Assembly: GCA_944320465.1 (NCBI GenBank) | Contig: CALUHO010000004.1 | Coordinates: forward strand, 1-64,000 | DNA length: 64,000 bases | Source of the DNA: an uncultured Bacteroidales bacterium | Lineage (GTDB): Bacteria; Bacteroidota; Bacteroidia; Bacteroidales; P3 | Reading direction: 5' to 3' | Shown here: in pieces, positions 35,975 to 43,472 of the stretch | Layout of the letters: each line of letters opens with the position of its first letter | How positions within the stretch are numbered: position 1 is the first letter of the stretch | Notes under the pieces: generated by a model | Seen by the model: the letters and a program-made list of their open reading frames with translations, nothing else | Told to the model about the DNA's origin: nothing | The model's database searches: none | Translations under genes and position numbers: made by a program

Positions 35975-37093
35975 ATGAGTGCTATATACATCTGGCAAGA
36001 CCCATCATGGCCCAGGTTCACATGGGATGATGCCCAGCTTATAACCATCCTTTCCGAAGTCCGGAACCATCAAGGAAAGTTACAAGGGATGTTGAGCGGA
36101 TTGGGATTCGAGGTGCAGAACGGAGCAGCCCTTGGCGTGATGACCGAAGATGTATTACGGTCCTACGAAATCGAGGGAGTGATGCTCAATCCAGACAGGG
36201 TACGTTCCTCCGTGGCAAGGCACCTCGGCTTGGAAACAGCCGGATTGCCGGAACCGGACCATTATACGGACGGCGTGGTCCAGGTGATGATGGATGCTGT
36301 TGGCAACTATGACCTGCCGGTAAACCACGAAAGGCTGTTCAATTGGCACGCGGCCATGTTCCCGACAGGACGGAGCGGCATTTATCCGATAACTGTCGGG
36401 GCATACAGGCTTGGCAAAGAACCGATGCAGATAGTTTCCGGAGCCATGGGCAAAGAAAAAGTCCACTATGAAGCTCCCCCATCGGATTTCGTTCCCGGAT
36501 TGATGGACGAATTCTTATCTTGGGTCAATGCGGAACAAAGAGATTTGGATCCGATACTGAAAGCGGCCATCGCTCACTTGTGGTTCGTGCTCATCCACCC
36601 TTTTGACGACGGCAATGGTCGACTTTCCCGGACCCTGACCGACATGTTGCTGGCAAGGTCGGACGGTTTCCCTTGGCGGTTTTACAGCATGTCGGCTGAA
36701 ATACTTCGGAGGAAGAAATCCTATTACGAAATCCTGGAACGGACCACGACCGGGACCACCGATATAACGGCCTGGCTTGAATGGTTTCTGCAAACCATGG
36801 GCAGCGCTCTGTCTTGTGCGGAGGAAACAATCGGACGAATCCTGCGCAAATCCAAATTTTGGCAATGCCATCGGGAAGTGCCGATGAATGAAAGGCAAAT
36901 CAAAGTGGTCAATAGGCTTTGGGACGGATTCGAAGGCAAACTCACTTCTTCCAAATGGGCAAGGATGACCAAAACCTCGCAAGCTACGGCACTCAGGGAC
37001 ATCACGGACCTCATCAACAAAGGAGTATTGGTGGCAGCTTCCGAGGGCGGGCGGAGCACCCATTATCGGCTGCGGGACGATTCGGATACGTGA
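35975..37093 (+). CDS. Fic-domain AMP-transferase with built-in inhibitory helix
   Basis: The 372-residue protein has an N-terminal DUF4172-like part (SAIYIWQDPSWPRFTWD), the Fic core HPFDDGNGRLSR with catalytic His208, and a C-terminal winged-helix region from about 300 (KWARMTKTSQATALRDITDL). The inhibitory motif (S/T)xxxE(G/N) is present as SYEIEG (63-68), placing it in the class with an N-terminal inhibitory helix. Glu67 should block productive ATP binding until the helix moves. The target is unknown. The winged helix together with the promoter dyad suggests self-regulation, which is inference. Confidence 0.88.
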   Translation: MSAIYIWQDPSWPRFTWDDAQLITILSEVRNHQGKLQGMLSGLGFEVQNGAALGVMTEDVLRSYEIEGVMLNPDRVRSSVARHLGLETAGLPEPDHYTDGVVQVMMDAVGNYDLPVNHERLFNWHAAMFPTGRSGIYPITVGAYRLGKEPMQIVSGAMGKEKVHYEAPPSDFVPGLMDEFLSWVNAEQRDLDPILKAAIAHLWFVLIHPFDDGNGRLSRTLTDMLLARSDGFPWRFYSMSAEILRRKKSYYEILERTTTGTTDITAWLEWFLQTMGSALSCAEETIGRILRKSKFWQCHREVPMNERQIKVVNRLWDGFEGKLTSSKWARMTKTSQATALRDITDLINKGVLVAASEGGRSTHYRLRDDSDT

Positions 37094-37377
37094 AACGAGA
37101 AGAAACAAATCCCTAAGATTGCTACCGTATAGTGGTATTGATTCCTGTGTTGTTTGAATATTTAAAGATGTCCTTGGCTGAATCAGGGGGATTGTAGAAA
37201 CTGTTATTTCACAATCAACTTCCAATACGTTTATAAAGGATTGTTTGGACTGCCATTCTTCAGTTTTACAGGAAGGCCAAATTTTAGAAAGATGCCTATA
37301 CCCTGTATATGGCGCAACAGGCATATGTGGTTATACAGAAACAGCAGATGCAGACGGGGAATCCATTTTAATGGTTA
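37094..37377. other. Gene-free stretch after fic
   Basis: About 280 bp without a supported gene. I see no strong terminator, tRNA or clear repeat. The right end is the terminus of a family 1 repeat. Confidence 0.3.
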
Positions 37378-37574
37378 AACCCAAATCGGTCATTAGACTT
37401 TGGGGAGATTGCCCGCTTGTGTCATGCAGCATGCTTCTCGCCTAGCCGAAGGCGTAGCGGGCTACGTCGAGGCGTAGCGAGAAACAGGATGCGGACAGAG
37501 GCGGGCAAGATGCCCGAAAGCCTCACTTTCCCAATCAAAAACGGACTCGGCGTGTCTAATGACCGATTTGGGTT
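37378..37574. repeat. Family 1 palindromic repeat, reverse orientation
   Basis: A near-consensus copy; the interior reads GGGCTACGTCGAGGCGTAGC, opposite to the copy at 35460. The two lie 1.7 kb apart around the fic gene in inverted orientation. Confidence 0.9.
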
Positions 37575-37874
37575 AAAGATGGCTCGGGGATTGGGGCAGT
37601 TAAATTCGTTGATGGAAAATATAGTCATATTGGAACCCTTAATCGTTTAACGGCGAAAGATGGTTGTTGCTTGAAATTCTTGTATTTTGCATTGTCTGGC
37701 TTCAATTCTGAACAATACAGAACAGGCATGGTCATACCGCATATTTATTATAAGGATTATGGTAAAGCTAAAATTTGCTGTCCGTCTCTTGGTCTGCAAA
37801 TGTAAATAGCCAAAAACTTTCTCTTATAGAGAATAAAATAGATATGGAAAAGCGAATAATTTTATGCCAACAAC

Positions 37875-38004
37875 CATTAGTGTCCCGTTAAAATGGGGCG
37901 AGTTAAACAATTAATCAAATAGCCCCGGAATACAAAAACCATGTAATTGACTATATTTTAATAATTTCAAAGAACTATTTATCCACTTTTACGGGACAGT
38001 AGTA
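37875..38004 (-). mobile_element. Miniature derivative of the IS4-type element
   Basis: About 130 bp made only of the two ends of the element at 30703. CATTAGTGTCCCGTTAAAAT opens it, the right-end sequence GTTAAACAATTAATCAAATAG and GCCCCGGAAT follows, and after that the left-end sequence AATTTCAAAGAACTATTTA leads to CGGGACAGTAGT. The roughly 1.2 kb between is missing, so it has no transposase but keeps both terminal repeats. It lies in the opposite orientation to the full copy. No target duplication is evident. Confidence 0.85.
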
Positions 38005-38205
38005 ATCTTGAATACGTGATTCGATTCTGCATGGTTTTGATATTTGATTCGCGTTTCAGCTTTTGCAGAAATACCATTTGCACTATAGGATAGCAAATTC
38101 AGAATTTCAGCAAAAAGAGTGTCCAGTCTTTTGGGCAAGTTTTAGAGCGCCTGTTATGGTTCTCGTCCTTTCGGATCTTTGTGTTTTATGGCGATGGAGA
38201 GCCGG

Positions 38206-38334
38206 GTTTTAACTCTTTTTAAGTTAAATTCTTCATCGAGAAAATGGGAAATGCCTACATTTGCTGCCGAGAGGTTTGGAGGGAAGCGTGACCTGCGGCC
38301 CGCCGTCCTGTTGTCTAAAGCTAAAAAAGGAGGA
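38206..38334 (+). promoter_or_regulatory. Leader and promoter of the Rpn-type gene
   Basis: It contains a dyad TTTAACT/AGTTAAA at the left, TACATTTG as a -7 box at 38256-38263, and AAAAAAGGAGG before the ATG at 38338. The whole block is repeated at 34096-34228 without its gene, so it travels or duplicates as a unit with Rpn-type genes. Confidence 0.6.
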
Positions 38335-38337
38335 ATG

Positions 38338-39246
38338 ATGCGCTATTTGGATCCGAAAAACGATTTGACGTTCAAGAAAGTCTTCGGGGAACACCCGGAC
38401 TTGGTGGTCAGTTTCCTGAATGCGATGCTTCCGTTCGAGAACGAGGAGGAAGAAATCCAGACGGTGGAATACCTCACACCGGAGCTGGTGCCGGAGAACC
38501 CGTTGGGGAAGAACAGCATCGTGGACGTGCGTTGTCAGGATGGCCGGGGCCGTCAGTTCATCGTGGAGATGCAGATGTTGTGGACCTCGGCCTACAAGCA
38601 GCGGGTTTTGTTCAACGCCTCCAAGGCTTATGTGCGCCAGATGGAGAAGGGACGTATCTACGATTTTCTGCAACCGGTGTATTCGCTGAGCCTGTTGAAC
38701 GACACCTTCTCGGAGGGGGAGGAATACTACCATGATTTCCGTATCGTGGAGATGGAGGGGACGCACGAGGTGATCGAGGGCTTGCGTTTCGTGTTCGTGG
38801 AGCTGCCCAAGTTCCAGGCCAAAACGTTCGGCCAGAAGAGGATGCAGGTGTTGTGGCTTCGTTACTTGACGGAGATTAATGAGAAGACGCGAGAGGTATC
38901 GCCGGATTTGCTGTCGGAGCAGGCGATACGGAAGGCGGTGGAGCAGTTGGAGGAATCGGCGTTCAGCGAGGAGCAGTTGTACATGTACGACACGTATTGG
39001 GATGCGGTAAGCACGGCGCGGACGATGATATCCTGCGCGAGACGAGAAAGTATGGCGAAAGGAATGAAAGAAGGTATGGAAGAAGGAATGAAAGAAGGTA
39101 TGAAAGAAGGTATGAAGAAAGGAATGAAAGAAGGTGTGAAAGAAGAGCGGATCAGGACAGCGCGAAAGTTGAAGGAAATGGGTATGGATGCAGATTTCAT
39201 CATGCAGGTTACCGGATTGGGAGCGGAAGAACAGGCTTCGTTTTGA
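38338..39246 (+). CDS. Rpn-type PD-(D/E)XK nuclease (putative transposase family)
   Basis: From the ATG at 38338 (GGAGG four bases upstream) the protein has 302 residues. MRYLDPKNDLTFKKVFGEHP and LLNDTF are the hallmark of the PD-(D/E)XK transposase/Rpn (RpnA-E) family. The nuclease core is NSIVDVRCQDGRGRQFIVEM with the VEMQM strand carrying Glu. The C-terminal 50 residues contain a Met-Lys-Glu-Gly repeat (KEGMKEGMKEGMKKGMKEG) that is probably a charged helix. Family members promote recombination and are common in many copies in Bacteroidales. It is convergent with rpoD. Confidence 0.88.
   Translation: MRYLDPKNDLTFKKVFGEHPDLVVSFLNAMLPFENEEEEIQTVEYLTPELVPENPLGKNSIVDVRCQDGRGRQFIVEMQMLWTSAYKQRVLFNASKAYVRQMEKGRIYDFLQPVYSLSLLNDTFSEGEEYYHDFRIVEMEGTHEVIEGLRFVFVELPKFQAKTFGQKRMQVLWLRYLTEINEKTREVSPDLLSEQAIRKAVEQLEESAFSEEQLYMYDTYWDAVSTARTMISCARRESMAKGMKEGMEEGMKEGMKEGMKKGMKEGVKEERIRTARKLKEMGMDADFIMQVTGLGAEEQASF
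39058..39144 (+). repeat. 12-bp coding tandem repeat in the Rpn-type gene
   Basis: About seven units of the type GGTATGAAAGAA or GGAATGAAAGAA encode GMKE. Units are in frame, so gain or loss of a unit lengthens or shortens the helix without frameshift. Confidence 0.75.
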
Positions 39247-39272
39247 GTATGATGGACAGCACCTGCATGAAA

Positions 39273-39311
39273 CGAGGCAATCAGCCTTGCAGCTTCGTTC
39301 TGATTGCCTCG
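39273..39311. terminator. Hairpin between the convergent Rpn-type and rpoD genes
   Basis: CGAGGCAATCAG (39273-39284) and CTGATTGCCTCG (39300-39311) pair perfectly over 12 bp around a 15-nt loop. No U-tract follows in either direction, so it may be a 3' barrier rather than an intrinsic terminator. Confidence 0.5.
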
Positions 39312-39333
39312 CATGAAATTCAAAAACAGATGT

Positions 39334-40200
39334 CTATTCCCCCAAGAACGCTTTCAGGTGCTTGCTCCGGGAAGAGGTCTTCAATCGGCGGATGGCCTTT
39401 TCCTTGATTTGGCGGACACGTTCGCGCGTCAAGTCGAATTTGGCTGCAATCTCATCCAGTGTCAGGCCATGATGGCCGCCTATTCCGTAAAACAGGTTGA
39501 TGACATCCCTTTCTTTCTCTGTAAGAGCAGATAAAGCCCGTTCTATTTCTCGCGACAAAGACTCCTTCATTAACGCTTGGTCCGTGGTCGGTGCATCCTC
39601 GGCTACGTACACATCGATAAAATTCGTTTCCTCGTCTTGCACCAAAGGTGCGTCCATCGACACATAACGCGTGGTGATATTCAGTACCTCGGCAATTTTT
39701 TCCTTGGGCATCTGCAAGCTTTCCGCCAATTCCTCAATCGATGGCGGACGCTCGAATTTCTGCTCCAGACGAGCCGATTCCTTTTTTATCTTGTTGAGCG
39801 AACCCACTTGGTTCAAAGGCAAGCGGACGATACGCGCCTGTTCCGCCAAAGCCTGCAGGATAGACTGGCGAATCCACCATACCGCGTATGAAATGAACTT
39901 GAAACCACGCGTTTCATCAAAGCGTTTGGCAGCTTTAATCAAGCCCAGGTTGCCTTCATTGATCAAGTCCGGGAGACTCAGGCCTTGATTCTGGTACTGT
40001 TTAGCTACGGATACCACGAATCGCAAATTCGACTTGACCAATTTGTCCAAGGCCCTGGTATCGCCCATCCGAATCAGTCCCGCTAACCGCACTTCTTCCT
40101 CAGCAGAAATCAATTCTTCCCGTCCGATGTCCTGGAGGTATTTGTCCAAAGATGCAGTCTCGCGGTTTGTAATTGATTTGGAAATCTTTAACTGTCTCAT
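39334..40200 (-). CDS. rpoD: Primary sigma factor RpoD
   Basis: From the ATG at 40200 the protein is 288 residues, starting [26 protein letters not shown]; longer frames upstream are not coding. It has region 1.2, region 2 with [32 protein letters not shown], and region 4 ending in [28 protein letters not shown]. The long non-conserved region of E. coli RpoD is absent, which is the normal Bacteroidota form. It directs RNA polymerase to the TAnnTTTG promoters seen throughout the window. Confidence 0.96.
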   Translation of the reverse strand: MRQLKISKSITNRETASLDKYLQDIGREELISAEEEVRLAGLIRMGDTRALDKLVKSNLRFVVSVAKQYQNQGLSLPDLINEGNLGLIKAAKRFDETRGFKFISYAVWWIRQSILQALAEQARIVRLPLNQVGSLNKIKKESARLEQKFERPPSIEELAESLQMPKEKIAEVLNITTRYVSMDAPLVQDEETNFIDVYVAEDAPTTDQALMKESLSREIERALSALTEKERDVINLFYGIGGHHGLTLDEIAAKFDLTRERVRQIKEKAIRRLKTSSRSKHLKAFLGE

Positions 40201-40370
40201 TCTTTTATTTCGGGATTTGAATTTAACTTGTTTGTCTCCTTCACCGGAATCGCTTTTCTTGAGAAAAGAACTCCCTTTTTTTAAAAAAAGCATATACTTA
40301 TACGTAAGATAAAAAAAATGTTTCAAAATCGATTCTTTCTTTTGCAACCGGATTGCATGGATAAAACACC

Positions 40371-40378
40371 TATCTTTG
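40371..40378 (+). promoter_or_regulatory. -7 box of the His-rich protein gene
   Basis: TATCTTTG matches TAnnTTTG and lies 29 bp before the ATG at 40407. No well-spaced -33 element is clear. Confidence 0.5.
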
Positions 40379-40406
40379 CAGCCGTTGACCGATAAAATGA
40401 CATACA

Positions 40407-40841
40407 ATGAAGTGCAAGATTGCATGTATCGCTATCGCTTTCGCCTGCATCATGATGTTGGTACATGCTGTTTTGCCTCATCACCATCACTGTCATGAGG
40501 TGGTTTTCAGTGCTCAATGCCAATGGGAGCAGAAACTTATTGGAAACCATGATACCTCTTGTTTCATTTTGGTTTTGTCCGATGAAGGAAACCACCATTG
40601 TCCACCTTTTCATTCTCACGATGATCCCTGTTGGAAGAATACCAAATACGTTGTTCAGCAATCCATCCATATTCCTTCTAGTGCAATTTCCTTTTTGTTT
40701 GCTGCTTTGCTTCCGGCAGATTCCCGTCAGCAGTCTTCCCCAATAATATCTCCGCTATTTGCATATTCTGATTACTATTTTCCTTATCATCAAGATGCCG
40801 AAATACCCGGATTCGGATTCCGAGCTCCTCCCTTTTGTTAG
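40407..40841 (+). CDS. His-rich exported protein of the metal efflux locus (DUF6769-like)
   Basis: The 144-residue protein has a hydrophobic N-terminal segment ([18 protein letters not shown]) directly followed by LPHHHHCHE, a dense metal-binding-like cluster. Further His/Cys positions are [13 protein letters not shown]. It resembles small proteins that precede heavy-metal RND pumps in Bacteroidales (DUF6769 type; recollection, not searched). I infer a periplasmic or membrane-anchored metal-binding role feeding or sensing for the downstream pump. It is followed by a family 1 repeat and then the CusB-like gene. Confidence 0.6.
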   Translation: MKCKIACIAIAFACIMMLVHAVLPHHHHCHEVVFSAQCQWEQKLIGNHDTSCFILVLSDEGNHHCPPFHSHDDPCWKNTKYVVQQSIHIPSSAISFLFAALLPADSRQQSSPIISPLFAYSDYYFPYHQDAEIPGFGFRAPPFC

Positions 40842-41352
40842 GGTCTGATTTACAGGGGTAATGATAGTGGATTTTTTTCATGGGCGAACCAATCGGGATG
40901 AGTGCGCTTCACCCAGTCCATCTCCTGCGTATCTCTTATTCAAACAGACCCGTCCGCTTCTGGTTGATATCGGCAAGATTCAGGTAAACCCAAATCGGCC
41001 ATTAGACTCGGCGATACTGTTCCGATTCCGAGGATGAGGCTTTGGGGCATCTGGATCGCTTTTGTCCGCATTTTGTTCCTCGCTGCGCCTCAACATGGCC
41101 CGCTACGCTTTCAGCGAGGCAAGGTGCATGACATAAGCGAACAATCACCCAAATCTAATGTCCGATTTTGGTTAAAGGCTTGTTCTGTATTTGCCGGAAT
41201 GGTTCTACAATGCCGTATCAGGATTCTCCCAGCCATGTTTATGGAACGAAGACTGATGGAGCAGTCCTATAAAGAGTTTTTAGAATTTTGAAAATCAGCA
41301 GGAGGTTGCATGACCATCCAACCTGCAAAACTTGAAGTAACCCTGTTTCATT
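40842..41352. other. Intergenic stretch around a family 1 repeat
   Basis: Bases 40842-40986 and 41174-41352 show no supported gene. The only clear structure is the degenerate family 1 repeat at 40987-41173. Confidence 0.3.
40987..41173. repeat. Family 1 palindromic repeat, degenerate
   Basis: The left end AACCCAAATCGGCCATTAGAC is well preserved. The interior has several substitutions and the right end reads CTAATGTCCGATTTTGGTT. About 187 bp. Confidence 0.8.
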
Positions 41353-42888
41353 ATGAAAATCAAATCCTTTCTATTCATATTTTCTTTGGCCTCGCTGTTT
41401 GCCTGCCGAGATACGGCTGGGCATCAGCACGGGCACAGCCATGAAGCCGAAGGTACCCATGTCCACGATGCCAAGCTGTATTTGGTGCAATACGGTCAGC
41501 ATACCGAATTCTTTGCCGAAGCCGACCCTCTTTTTGTCGGAAGCACTTCTCATTTTCTGATACAGTTATCCCGTTTGGAAGACTTCAAGCCTATGGATTC
41601 GGTTCAGATAGATCTCAGCCTTGAATCAGGCGGCAAGACTTGGGATGCCACCGGCTTCAAACGGGTCAAGGCCGGCCAATACAAGCTGGAACTCCAGCCC
41701 GGGCAAATCGGGAGTGGTCAGCTGCTTGTCCGTGTGCGGGGGCTTCAACAGCCGGATGGAGTGCAAGAAGACCTGTTCCGCATTCCTGTGCAGGTTTACA
41801 AGGACGAACATGAAGCCCATCATGCCGCCGAGCATCAGACACCCTCTTCCAGCAATGCGGTAGTGTTCACCAAAGCCCAGAGTTATTTGGTCGATTTCAA
41901 GACGGAAATAGCTCATCCTGAAAATATAGGGAAACTTATTTCAAGTGTTGCTCAGATATTGTCGACCCCCGGTGCGCAAACCGAGGTTATTGCCAAGGCA
42001 TCCGGCATTGTTTCCTTGGACAAGAAAAACGTAGTGGAAGGACAGGCTGTAAACAAGGGAGAATACCTGTTTTCGATAGAAAGCGGTGGTATGCTTGAAA
42101 ATAGTATAAACCAGTATGTTACTTCCATTGTGAATGACTATGAAAAAGCTAAGAAAGACTACGAGCGCGAGAAGGCTTTAGCTGAGGATAAAATCGTATC
42201 GGAAACGGAACTGTTGCAGGCCAAAAATATCTACGAAAAGGCCTTGGCCAACTACGAACAGGTCAAAGCCAATTTTTCCGAAGACCGTCAGATTGTCCGT
42301 GCTCCGATAGATGGCTATGTGAAACAGATCAGTGTCCAGAACGGGCAGTATGTCAGTGCCGGGCAGCTTATGGCCACCGTCAGCCAGAACCAGCGGCTTC
42401 TGATTCAGGCCGAGTTGTCTTCCCGTTACTATCCCTATCTCAAAGACATCACCGAAGTCAATATCCGGGAAATGAATGCCCCTCGTGCTTATTCTTTGGA
42501 GGAATTGCATGGCAGGTTGGTTTCTTATGGGCAAAGTGCTTCAGCCAACAATCCGCTGATTCCGGTAATCTTTGAGATAGACAATGTGTTGGATGCCATT
42601 CCCGGCACTTTTGTCAATCTCTGCATCAAGACTTCCGGCAATACTTCGCGTCTCAGTGTTCCCAATACAGCTATTGTAGAGGAGATGGGCAATTATTTTG
42701 TCTTCGTCCAGCTTACGCCCGAACTCTTTGACAAACGGCCAGTCCTGATCGGCTCGTCCGATGGCATCCGCACCGAAATTATTTCCGGGCTTCAGGCCGG
42801 AGAGCGCATTGTAAGCCAGGGGGCGCAGATTATCAAGTTGTCGCAGGGGACGGGGGTGTTGGATCCTCATGCGGGTCACGCCCATTGA
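41353..42888 (+). CDS. CusB-type membrane fusion lipoprotein of a metal efflux pump
   Basis: The 511-residue protein has a lipoprotein signal with lipobox LFAC (Cys18), a His-rich N-terminus (GHQHGHSHEAEGTHVHD), and a C-terminal HAGHAH. The barrel-sandwich part is IAKASGIVSLDKKNVVEGQ and VNKGEYLFSIES, then a long helical hairpin (residues about 250-310) and IVRAPIDGYVKQISVQNGQ. It links the inner-membrane RND pump to the outer-membrane channel and may deliver metal. The stop TGA falls in the first bases of a family 1 repeat. The RND gene lies 584 bp downstream, with two repeats between. Confidence 0.88.
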   Translation: MKIKSFLFIFSLASLFACRDTAGHQHGHSHEAEGTHVHDAKLYLVQYGQHTEFFAEADPLFVGSTSHFLIQLSRLEDFKPMDSVQIDLSLESGGKTWDATGFKRVKAGQYKLELQPGQIGSGQLLVRVRGLQQPDGVQEDLFRIPVQVYKDEHEAHHAAEHQTPSSSNAVVFTKAQSYLVDFKTEIAHPENIGKLISSVAQILSTPGAQTEVIAKASGIVSLDKKNVVEGQAVNKGEYLFSIESGGMLENSINQYVTSIVNDYEKAKKDYEREKALAEDKIVSETELLQAKNIYEKALANYEQVKANFSEDRQIVRAPIDGYVKQISVQNGQYVSAGQLMATVSQNQRLLIQAELSSRYYPYLKDITEVNIREMNAPRAYSLEELHGRLVSYGQSASANNPLIPVIFEIDNVLDAIPGTFVNLCIKTSGNTSRLSVPNTAIVEEMGNYFVFVQLTPELFDKRPVLIGSSDGIRTEIISGLQAGERIVSQGAQIIKLSQGTGVLDPHAGHAH

Positions 42889-43083
42889 ACCCAGATCGGC
42901 CATTAGACATTGGGGAGATTGCCCGCTTGTGTCATGCAGCATGCTTCTCGCCTAGCCGAAGGCGCAGCGGGCTACGTCGAGGCGTAGCGAGAAACAGGAT
43001 GCGGACAGAAGCGGGCAAGATGCCCGAAAGTCTCATTTTCCCAATCAGAAACGGACACGGCGTGTCTAAGACCGATTTGGGTT
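42888..43083. repeat. Family 1 palindromic repeat, reverse orientation
   Basis: A near-consensus copy. The TGA stop of the preceding gene is the first part of its terminus (TTGAACCC). It sits between the two pump genes. Confidence 0.9.
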
Positions 43084-43212
43084 AAAAACGTCTCTGAATG
43101 GCATTCTCTTCGTTATGCTCCGGTTTTCTCACCATCGCAAGCCTCGATAATGCCATTCATAGGACGTTTTTAGGGAAGAGCCGGTTGCAGGTTCCGATAT
43201 CGGCTATTTCTA

Positions 43213-43418
43213 AGAAGCTGTTTAAATTTATTTGTTTAGGCCATCGGGAGGGGATTTCGAGGAATGGCGCCGCGTTTTTCAAAGGAGGATAGCCAAGCTA
43301 TCTGACGTGAAAAACGCAAGCCAGACCCGAAATAGCCCCCGATGGGCAAACAAAATCCTGAACCCGGTTCCTGAAAATCCAGCCTTTTCAGGATTGTAAA
43401 AAATTTTAAACAGCTTCT
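43213..43418. repeat. Family 2 palindromic repeat
   Basis: A full copy with termini AGAAGCTGTTTAAA and TTTAAACAGCTTCT, ending 54 bp before the RND pump ATG. It differs from the copy at 19559 at scattered positions but keeps all pairing arms. Confidence 0.88.
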
Positions 43419-43472
43419 AAAAAGTTTTACGGTAAGTGAAATGCAAAAGTTACGGATTAAAAACGCAACGAG

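Noticed and set aside
42885..43085. Short ORFs inside family 1 repeats (reading LCHAACFSPSRRRSG and similar)
   Set aside because: The same peptide appears at every copy only because the DNA is repeated; both orientations and degenerate copies break it, and no ribosome site is conserved.
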